Part shown: in pieces, positions 1 through 7,137 of the stretch
Position numbering within the stretch: position 1 is the first letter of the stretch
Layout: each line of letters starts with the position of its first letter
NCBI GenBank assembly: GCA_021771915.1
Contig: JAETNY010000005.1
Location: forward strand, 62,001-126,000
Direction: 5' to 3'
Source: Bacillota bacterium
Lineage (GTDB): Bacteria > Bacillota > Dehalobacteriia > UBA4068 > UBA4997
DNA length: 64,000 nucleotides
Program-made: the position numbers and the translations under genes
Notes under the pieces: model-generated
Databases searched by the model: none
What the model was told of the DNA's origin: nothing
Seen by the model: the letters and a program-made list of their open reading frames with translations, nothing else

Positions 1-3000
1 ATCATCTGCCGCATCAAGGGTTTGGCGCCCAATCAGTCCGCCAGCAGCAATTACACGGACAGCAGCCGTATTGCCAGCTGGGCCGCGCCGTATGTGGGCG
101 CTGCCACCCAGTTTGGTTATATGCAGGGTAACGGCGACGGCACATTCAACCCCACCAAAGCGCTTACCCGAGCCGAGGCGGCCACGGTGCTGGCCAAGGC
201 GGAATCCAGCAAAACATATACCACCACACCCGGCTCTTCAGGCAGTTCCAGCAGTTCTGGCAGTTCCAATAACAACAACAATAACGCTAACAATAATGTT
301 TTGGGCAAGCCCGGCGTTAGCAACAGCACTAACACCGACAAAGTTAAGGATTATACCATGAGTACCCGGGATAAAACGCTGGCCAACAAAACAATTACCG
401 GCAATCTTTATATCCCCAGCGGTATGAGTTCTTCTACCATCAATCTGGACGATTTAACCGTTGAGGGTACTGTTTATGTGCGCGGCGGCAGCACGATTGA
501 TGTAGATGACTGCGATTTCAACAAGGTTGTGATTGACAAATCCGGCGTCAGCTTTATTACGGATACCCACTCTACCATTGATGAACTGGAGTTCTGGCGC
601 AACGGCCGCATTGAGGGCAAAGGCTATGGCGAAGTTACCATTGCCGATAACAGCGTTTCCTCTGTTAATGTGAACGCAACCGTGGACAGCCTGCTGCTGG
701 ACACTGACTCTGATTTGCGTCTGGGCCGAAACACCAACATTGAGGAGTTGGAGGTAACCTCCAAAGCCAACAATGCGAATGTTTATTTCTCTGGCGACGC
801 TTATGTTGACGAGATGCGCATTTATGACCATATCGACATCACCGGCTCCGGCGAGATTAACAAAATGTATACCTATGTTTCCGGTATTTATTCCAGCATT
901 GAGCCTAATCGTCTTATAACCTCCGGCTCCGGCACCAAACCCAGTTATACCGACCGCTATGATGATGACGATGACGATGATAACTCCAATAACAACAATA
1001 ACAATAATAATAACAACAAACCCGGCAGCAGCAACACGCCGTCTGACAAAAATCTGATTGTAACCGGCAACATTGACGGCAGCGACGCTAAAAAAGGCAA
1101 CGCCACCTATGACACCGTTACGGTTACCAAAGCCGGCGTTACAATCAGCAATATTATTATTGATAAGAATTTGACGATTGAAGCAAGCGTGGCCGATGGC
1201 AATGTAACCTTAGACCATGTTACCATTAAAGGCCAGGTTTACATTCATGGCGGCGGTCAGAATTCTATCATCTTTTCTGACTGTGCGCTGGAAAAAAATA
1301 TTTACATTGATAAAAAGCCCACCGATAAGGTAAAACAGCCTGTGGGGCTGAAGTTGAACAACGGCACCACGCTTAAGGGCGATATCATTCTGCAAAACAA
1401 CGCCAACATCACCACCAGCCCCAAGGAATACACCCTTAATAGTGTGGTGGTAAACGGCACTTTGACTGAACCGCTGAAGATTGACGCTAATATTGATAAG
1501 TTAACCGTTAATACTTCCAGCAATCTGACTATTGAATTGGATAACAGCAACATTAATAATCTGGTTGCCAAAAAAGCGCCGGTTACAGCCAAAGGCAGCG
1601 GCAACATTAACGACGTTTCCAGCGTGCCCAATCTGAATGTGGATATGCTCACGCCGCCAGACGAGAACACCAAGCCCGACCTGCCTAACTTTAAGGCCAT
1701 TATCAGCTTGAGCGGTATTCCGGAAAAGATTGAAAAAGGCGGCACTGTTCAACTGAACAATATTCAGGCTAAATATTCCGATAACAGCACCGCTACTATC
1801 AGTAATGTTGAATGGAAAGTTACTGACGACAAGGCCGGGGTGACAATAACCGATAATTTGCTGACAGCCACCAAAACAGGCAGCTTTACACTGACCGGCA
1901 CTGTGAAAAACGGTATTAGCATTGGCAAGGATTTTGTTTCCGCACCCTTTAAGGTTACGGTTACTGAGGTATTTATTTCAGCGGAGAAAATTACCGCCAA
2001 TGTTCCCACAGCAGTTACGCTGAAAGAGGAAGGCACCACCAGAAAATGGGAAATTGACCTTAAAGCTACCGACGCCACGGTTACGCCCAGCAACGCCAGC
2101 AACAAGGACATAACCTGGAGCGTTAAAGGCGCGGGCGCTACCATTAATAAAGACAATGTGCTGATTTTAACCGAGCCCGGCGAGGTTACTTTAACAGCTA
2201 CGGTTCTTAATGGCAAGCCCAGCGGTAACTTGACCCAGGTATTTAAAATTAAGGTTGACGCGCCTTACAGAGCAGTTAAAAATATTACCTTAGACAAATT
2301 AAAGCCGACCACAGACCACGACGGCACATTAATCTATCAGGCTTATGCCGGCACCGAGTTTACACTCAGTACCAACGTAACCTCTGACAAAGAGGGTATT
2401 TCCCCAACCAAGTCAACTATTAAATGGACGCTGGTAAAAAGCGACAACACCGGCATTACTCAGGATAATTTCAAAAACAATCCCAGTCCCACGCTGAAAC
2501 CGACCAACCCCGGCGAGATTGTGTTGAATGCGGTTATTGAGGGCGGCGCCAACGAGGGCCGGGACGATTATGAGCAGGAAATCCGTATTAAGGTTAATCC
2601 CTCTCTGGTTGGTGAAGTTATAGTTACACCGGCTCCTCTTAAAGATGTAAACACCTACTACCCCGGCCAGACTATTACGTTCAAACTGGACGATAAAATT
2701 ATGGACGCTTATGAGGAGCAACTGGAATGGTCCATTAACAACCAGAAAACTCTGGACAGATACATTACCGACAAAAATGCAATGCCTACACTTACCCAAA
2801 ATAAGGGTATTGCCACGCTGACAATCCCAGCTTCTTTCCCGACCAAGAAAGATATTGGCTCAAATCTTGATATAGAAATTCGCGTTAAGCACGAAGATAA
2901 CCGCGACGCTTACAGAACCGCTATCATTACTGTGGCTAAATTTATTCCAGTTACCGATATTACCAATAAATTTGAAACAAAAGTTACCATGCCCAGCGAT

Positions 3001-5097
3001 GAAATGCGTTATGAAATTGATTTAAGCAAAATTGAAATTAAACCGACTGACGCAACCATGCAGGAGGTGACCTGGAGCATTAAAGAGGACAGCACAGCAA
3101 GCGGTCATGCGGACGGCGACACAACCACAACCACCGATAAAGCCGAAGCCGGCATAGATGGCAATACTCTGGTTATTACCAGCCCGGGCAAGGTTACCGT
3201 AACCGCAACCGTGAAAAACGGCGAAGCGCCCGGCAAAGACTTTCCCAAAGATTTTGAAATTGATGCTGCCGTGCCGCTGCTCAGTGATATTATTCTTGAA
3301 ACTGAACCGTTTGAACAGCTTGGCGAGGAGTATCTGGCCGGCCAAGTTCTGACCTTTACGATGCATAAAACCGTAATGGAAGAACATGGTGCAAACATTA
3401 AATGGAGCATTAGCGGCGCTGGCATTAATGAAGCGGACTATCCCAAAGACGCAACAACCAATAAGTTAATTTTCACCATTCCTGCTACCTTTAACGGCGG
3501 CACTATAACCGTAAAAGCGGAAAACACCGATGACGACGGCAAAACCGAAACTAAAAAACTGGATATAACCGCAAAAGCGTTTACTTCTTTTGACGGTACT
3601 ACGAATACTTTCACAATTTCCAAACCGACAACAACAGCCACAACAGATGTTAAAATTGGCGGAACATTGCAGCTTTCATACACCGCTAAAGGGATAACTG
3701 AAGACCTGCAAACCATAACCTGGGGCTTTGCAGCCGACGGCAAACCCAACAGCACCCAAACTAAAATTGACGCTACTGGCAAATTGACTATTGCTAGTAA
3801 TGAAACAGCGCCAACAATTAAAGTTGTTGCCACAATGGCTAATGGTAAATTAGTTGATAATAAACTGGACGCTGTTCTTTCCAATGAGTTACCAATTAAC
3901 ATTGATTTAGGCAAGGTTTCTATAATTGAGGCTAGACCACAGGGATTTGAAACCACAGAGGGTAGTGAAAACTATAAAAATACTTATTATTCTGGCCAAA
4001 AAATCACCTTGAAAGTAGATAATGGCGCAGCCGGATATGGTAATATAACATGGGATTTTGCTAACCAAAATGAAATAGATACAAATACTACTGGCGCCAA
4101 GCCCACTTTTAGTTCAACTACTGGTCAACAGGTTATCCTGACAATACCTACTGATTTTCAAACAAACAGTACTACTCTCAAAACGATTGATGTTCGCGCT
4201 TCCATAAACGGTGCAGGCGAGCAGATAATGCCAATAAGAGTTATTCCTTTCACCCCGGTAGAAAGTATTAACATTACTGCACCTGGTGTTACCAACAACA
4301 CTGTATATGTTGAAGTTAATGAAACGACTGGAGGTACATTGAAGTTCACAGCTGAGGTTTTACCAGCTAGCAGAAACCAGGATTATAGATGGAACTGTAC
4401 GCTTGACTCCACTTCAACAAAAGAAGGAACCAAAATAGAAAATGGCGTGTTGACTATTGATTCCAAACGAACAACAGCTTTTCCGGTTTATGCTACTATT
4501 CCAAATGGCAAAATTGTTAATGGCATAATGCAGGAAGTACAATCAAACAAAATAACAGTTAATCCTTTTACATCTGTAACTAACGTGGCTATTACATGCG
4601 AACCAGTAACGCCAGGTAAACAATTTAAGTTCACAGCTGATATTACACCAGCAAACTCAACCAACAAAACGGTTACATGGAAAATTGAGGGACAGCAAAC
4701 TGGTACTACTATAAACCCAACAACTGGTTCCCTGACTCTTGCCGATGGTGATGACAGTGAAATCACAGTTACAGCCACCATTACCAATGGCAAATTAGAG
4801 AATGGCACAAGAGTAAATTATATTGCAACAGTAAAATTCCAAAATGGCAGTATAATTTCACAAACAACAAAAGCTAATCCGTTTACAATCACCAAACCAA
4901 CGCCAACAGAAATTCCTCCCACCAATCAGTACGAGGAAGAGGAGGAAGAAGAAGATTATAAGTACAATGACGATAAAAAAACCGCCGCAGAACTGGAACG
5001 CGAAAGAATTGAAGCTGAAAAAGAAGCACAAAGAAAGCGTCAGTCTGCTCCAAAAATAGGAGGCGGCGTTAAAAAGAACACCGTATCAGCTGATTAA
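1..5097 (+). CDS. large SLH / Ig-like-repeat surface protein, 5' end outside window
   Basis: The reading frame is open to the left edge, so the N-terminus (signal peptide and earlier SLH repeats) is missing; about 1,698 residues are visible. It starts inside an S-layer-homology repeat (tyrosine/tryptophan-rich helix, then G-Y-M-x-G-N-G-D-G-T-F-x-P and L-T-R-A-E-A). A Ser/Asn linker, two stretches resembling right-handed beta-helix coils (about residues 125-310 and 345-540), separated by poly-Asp/poly-Asn, and many Ig-like (Big2-type) repeats with V-T-W-S/K-V and V-T-A-T-V-x-N-G motifs follow. The tail is acidic (run of Glu) then a charged helix. SLH domains normally anchor proteins to pyruvylated wall polymer, so this is probably an exported adhesin or S-layer-associated protein. 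From about 3600 the codons become visibly more AT-rich than in the first part. Confidence 0.85.
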   Translation: MICRIKGLAPNQSASSNYTDSSRIASWAAPYVGAATQFGYMQGNGDGTFNPTKALTRAEAATVLAKAESSKTYTTTPGSSGSSSSSGSSNNNNNNANNNVLGKPGVSNSTNTDKVKDYTMSTRDKTLANKTITGNLYIPSGMSSSTINLDDLTVEGTVYVRGGSTIDVDDCDFNKVVIDKSGVSFITDTHSTIDELEFWRNGRIEGKGYGEVTIADNSVSSVNVNATVDSLLLDTDSDLRLGRNTNIEELEVTSKANNANVYFSGDAYVDEMRIYDHIDITGSGEINKMYTYVSGIYSSIEPNRLITSGSGTKPSYTDRYDDDDDDDNSNNNNNNNNNNKPGSSNTPSDKNLIVTGNIDGSDAKKGNATYDTVTVTKAGVTISNIIIDKNLTIEASVADGNVTLDHVTIKGQVYIHGGGQNSIIFSDCALEKNIYIDKKPTDKVKQPVGLKLNNGTTLKGDIILQNNANITTSPKEYTLNSVVVNGTLTEPLKIDANIDKLTVNTSSNLTIELDNSNINNLVAKKAPVTAKGSGNINDVSSVPNLNVDMLTPPDENTKPDLPNFKAIISLSGIPEKIEKGGTVQLNNIQAKYSDNSTATISNVEWKVTDDKAGVTITDNLLTATKTGSFTLTGTVKNGISIGKDFVSAPFKVTVTEVFISAEKITANVPTAVTLKEEGTTRKWEIDLKATDATVTPSNASNKDITWSVKGAGATINKDNVLILTEPGEVTLTATVLNGKPSGNLTQVFKIKVDAPYRAVKNITLDKLKPTTDHDGTLIYQAYAGTEFTLSTNVTSDKEGISPTKSTIKWTLVKSDNTGITQDNFKNNPSPTLKPTNPGEIVLNAVIEGGANEGRDDYEQEIRIKVNPSLVGEVIVTPAPLKDVNTYYPGQTITFKLDDKIMDAYEEQLEWSINNQKTLDRYITDKNAMPTLTQNKGIATLTIPASFPTKKDIGSNLDIEIRVKHEDNRDAYRTAIITVAKFIPVTDITNKFETKVTMPSDEMRYEIDLSKIEIKPTDATMQEVTWSIKEDSTASGHADGDTTTTTDKAEAGIDGNTLVITSPGKVTVTATVKNGEAPGKDFPKDFEIDAAVPLLSDIILETEPFEQLGEEYLAGQVLTFTMHKTVMEEHGANIKWSISGAGINEADYPKDATTNKLIFTIPATFNGGTITVKAENTDDDGKTETKKLDITAKAFTSFDGTTNTFTISKPTTTATTDVKIGGTLQLSYTAKGITEDLQTITWGFAADGKPNSTQTKIDATGKLTIASNETAPTIKVVATMANGKLVDNKLDAVLSNELPINIDLGKVSIIEARPQGFETTEGSENYKNTYYSGQKITLKVDNGAAGYGNITWDFANQNEIDTNTTGAKPTFSSTTGQQVILTIPTDFQTNSTTLKTIDVRASINGAGEQIMPIRVIPFTPVESINITAPGVTNNTVYVEVNETTGGTLKFTAEVLPASRNQDYRWNCTLDSTSTKEGTKIENGVLTIDSKRTTAFPVYATIPNGKIVNGIMQEVQSNKITVNPFTSVTNVAITCEPVTPGKQFKFTADITPANSTNKTVTWKIEGQQTGTTINPTTGSLTLADGDDSEITVTATITNGKLENGTRVNYIATVKFQNGSIISQTTKANPFTITKPTPTEIPPTNQYEEEEEEEDYKYNDDKKTAAELERERIEAEKEAQRKRQSAPKIGGGVKKNTVSAD

Positions 5098-5112
5098 AAC
5101 TGAACAAAATCA

Positions 5113-5141
5113 AACAACCCTGCCAAAACGGCAGGGTTGTT
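5113..5141 (+). terminator. intrinsic terminator after SLH/Ig protein
   Basis: A perfect 12-bp stem (AACAACCCTGCC / GGCAGGGTTGTT) with a 5-nt loop is followed by a T-run, 15 nt after the stop codon at 5097. Confidence 0.9.
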
Positions 5142-5186
5142 TTTTTACTTATTATGCACTGGCAAGACATGTATAAAAAAATTGGA

Positions 5187-5216
5187 TTGACATTTAATCA
5201 AGAAAAATGCTATAAT
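5187..5216 (+). promoter_or_regulatory. sigma-A-type promoter of small hydrophobic peptide
   Basis: TTGACA at 5187-5192 and TATAAT at 5211-5216, spacer 18 bp. The predicted start near 5223 gives a leader of about 125 nt before the peptide start codon, long for a 31-codon gene and able to fold. Confidence 0.85.
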
Positions 5217-5349
5217 AAAAAAACAAAGAGTTGAAACTTAAATTGGCGGTTTGCCCTCAGAAGAACATAAATACATCTGTGTAAGGTGTATGGTTGGAAG
5301 ATGAGGGATTAGGGCCCTCCTCAAATTGTTCGGTGAGGAGGTGATGCTA

Positions 5350-5445
5350 ATGTTTTGGTTAAGCGTAGCGGCATTAGTTATGCAAACAATCCAACTTTGT
5401 CTGCAAGCTGTTGAGTTTATATTAAATCATGGCAAACAAAAATAA
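5350..5445 (+). CDS. 31-residue hydrophobic peptide, candidate type I toxin
   Basis: The short ORF starts ATG-TTT-TGG and ends TAA at 5443-5445; residues 2-27 are mostly hydrophobic (F-W-L-S-V-A-A-L-V, later F-I-L) and the tail is basic (H-G-K-Q-K). A GAGGAGG ribosome binding site at 5335-5341 lies 8 nt upstream of this ATG; an in-frame ATG at 5344 is too close to it. The site is buried in a perfect 8-bp hairpin (CCTCCTCA 5316-5323 / TGAGGAGG 5334-5341). A convergent antisense RNA with consensus promoter faces it and shares its terminator. This is the organisation of type I toxin-antitoxin loci, but the peptide matches no family I recognise. Alternative: a regulatory small membrane protein. 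Confidence 0.7.
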   Translation: MFWLSVAALVMQTIQLCLQAVEFILNHGKQK

Positions 5446-5475
5446 CCGCCCACTCTACAAAGTAACGGTTATTTT
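5439..5475. terminator. bidirectional terminator shared by peptide mRNA and antisense RNA
   Basis: Stem AAAATAACCG (5439-5448) / CGGTTATTTT (5466-5475), 17-nt loop, with A-rich and T-rich flanks so that it can end transcripts from both strands. It overlaps the peptide stop codon. Confidence 0.8.
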
Positions 5476-5527
5476 TTTATAGCTTCTACTTCTGTGGGCT
5501 GACCTGATTTGAGGGTCAGCTCTTTGC
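5439..5527 (-). ncRNA. predicted convergent antisense RNA (antitoxin) of the 5350-5445 peptide
   Basis: On the minus strand TTGACA (5562-5557) and TATAAT (5539-5534) are spaced by exactly 17 bp, placing a start near 5527. Transcription towards the peptide gene would end at the shared hairpin, giving an RNA of roughly 88 nt. It contains a hairpin (GCTGACC / GGTCAGC). Two 6-nt motifs of its template, TCTGTG (5491-5496) and TGAGGG (5510-5515), recur in the same order in the mRNA leader (5276-5281 and 5302-5307), so the RNA could pair there in addition to the terminator stem. No reading frame is implied. Confidence 0.65.
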
Positions 5528-5602
5528 GTTTTTATTATAACACTCCGTCTGGTTTTTGTCAAGCCCATTATTTAGTTGATATGCCAGCTGTTTTATAACG
5601 CC

Positions 5603-7060
5603 TTAAGCGCGCTTCTCCTCCATTTCTGGAATATCCAGCGGCTGCAAATTAAGTACATGCCGCTTAACCTGACCGCTTTCATTATGTAAAGCCGCATTAG
5701 CATTGGCCAGCATCAGCTTAATCCGATTTTCCTGATTGGTACGGGAAGCGCCGGGGTCATAATCAATAGCTACAATGTTGGCCTCCGGGTGGCGCTCTTT
5801 AACCGCCCTAATCATACCCTTAGCCACGATATGATTAGGCAGACAGCCAAAAGGCTGCGCCGACACAATATTATTCACGCCGCTTTCAATCAAATCCAGC
5901 ATTTCGCCCGTAAGCAGCCAGCCCTCGCCCATTTTAACGCCCTCGCCAATGCAGCCTTTGGCCGCGCGCTGAACCTGCCCAAAAGTGGCCGGCGGCATAA
6001 AAGTACCGTCCAGACGGATAACATTGCGCATGGCCTGCTGACCAATCGTCAGCAGCTTAAACAAAGGTTTCAACAAACAGCTTTTCAAAGTTGTACGGCT
6101 ATAAAGTTTGGCGTCCACAAAATTGTTATTCAAACTATACAGCATAAAATCCAAAACCCCGGTAACCACCGGCTGCGCGCCCTGACTAATCAGATAATTT
6201 TCCAGGTCATTGTTACCCAGCGGCGCATATTTCATGTAAATCTCGCCAACAATACCAACCTTGGGCTTAACCACATTCTGTCGCTTAATCTGCTTAAACG
6301 CGTTTATAATCTTAAAATAATTCGGCCCCAGCAGCAAATACTGCCCCGTAGCAAAAGCATAATCAAGCTGATTGGTGATAATCTCCACAACCTTATCCGT
6401 ATGCCCTGGCACTTCCTCATAAGGCTTGCACTGATTTTTCAGCCATAAAATCATGTCGCCATAATAACAGGCAAACAGACAGCGCAGCAACGTGCCCTTG
6501 CTTAAATAAAAACCACCCTCGGCCTGCAACTTATCCAGCCGCAAAGCAATCACGGGAATATGTGAAAGACCGTTCTTCTCCAGCGCCTTGCGCAGCAGAT
6601 AAATATAATTGCTGGCACGGCAGCCGCCGCCCGTCTGTGGCAACAGCAGGGCAATCTTATCCAAATCATATTTGCCGCTTTTGATGGCGTCCAAAAGCTG
6701 ACCGATTGCCAACAGCGCCGGATAACAGGTGTCATTATGCACATTCTGCAAACCATGCTCCGTCACACTATAACCAACATTCTCCAAAAATTCAATATTG
6801 TAACCCTGGCGGCGCAAAATACCGCCAATCAGCTTAAAATGAACCGGCAACATCTGCGGCACCAAAATAGTATAATCACGCTTCATATCCGTCGTAAACT
6901 GACGTAGGGGCATTTCATGCTCATGCAGCGGCATTTCCAATTCTTCGCGCTCGGCCTGGCTGAAAATCATTTCCCAAAGCGAGGTAAACGGTTCCGCCAG
7001 GCGATTTAGATGTGTATGCAAATTCTGGTTATTATCGGTTTTGTCTGACTTTTTCGACAT
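5603..7060 (-). CDS. 2-hydroxyacyl-CoA dehydratase-type protein (HgdB/DUF2229-like half)
   Basis: The 485-residue protein matches the C-terminal portion of the long clostridial 2-hydroxyacyl-CoA dehydratase/activase fusion proteins. Visible marks are the D-T-C-Y-P-A motif (about residue 111), L-P-Q-T-G-G-G-C-R-A-S-N-Y (about 140), and near the C-terminus Q-P-F-G-C-L-P-N-H and D-Y-D-P-G-A-S; the cysteines are candidate iron-sulfur ligands. Family members use ATP-driven one-electron reduction for difficult dehydrations or reductions; the substrate cannot be read here. A GGGAGG site precedes the start. It lies 77 bp downstream of the activase gene at 7138-10104, so the two probably form one operon and one complex. 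The next terminator downstream on this strand is the one at 5439-5475. Confidence 0.8.
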   Translation of the reverse strand: MSKKSDKTDNNQNLHTHLNRLAEPFTSLWEMIFSQAEREELEMPLHEHEMPLRQFTTDMKRDYTILVPQMLPVHFKLIGGILRRQGYNIEFLENVGYSVTEHGLQNVHNDTCYPALLAIGQLLDAIKSGKYDLDKIALLLPQTGGGCRASNYIYLLRKALEKNGLSHIPVIALRLDKLQAEGGFYLSKGTLLRCLFACYYGDMILWLKNQCKPYEEVPGHTDKVVEIITNQLDYAFATGQYLLLGPNYFKIINAFKQIKRQNVVKPKVGIVGEIYMKYAPLGNNDLENYLISQGAQPVVTGVLDFMLYSLNNNFVDAKLYSRTTLKSCLLKPLFKLLTIGQQAMRNVIRLDGTFMPPATFGQVQRAAKGCIGEGVKMGEGWLLTGEMLDLIESGVNNIVSAQPFGCLPNHIVAKGMIRAVKERHPEANIVAIDYDPGASRTNQENRIKLMLANANAALHNESGQVKRHVLNLQPLDIPEMEEKRA

Positions 7061-7137
7061 GATTTCATTCCTCCCTTACAAATCAGCGCCGCCTTTCCAA
7101 TAATAAAACAGCGGCTCATTGCTATTTTGCATTAATT

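Noticed and set aside
5789-6448. Long plus-strand ORF opposite the dehydratase gene
   Set aside because: Shadow frame of a well-supported minus-strand gene; rich in Asn, His and Gln as antisense frames often are.
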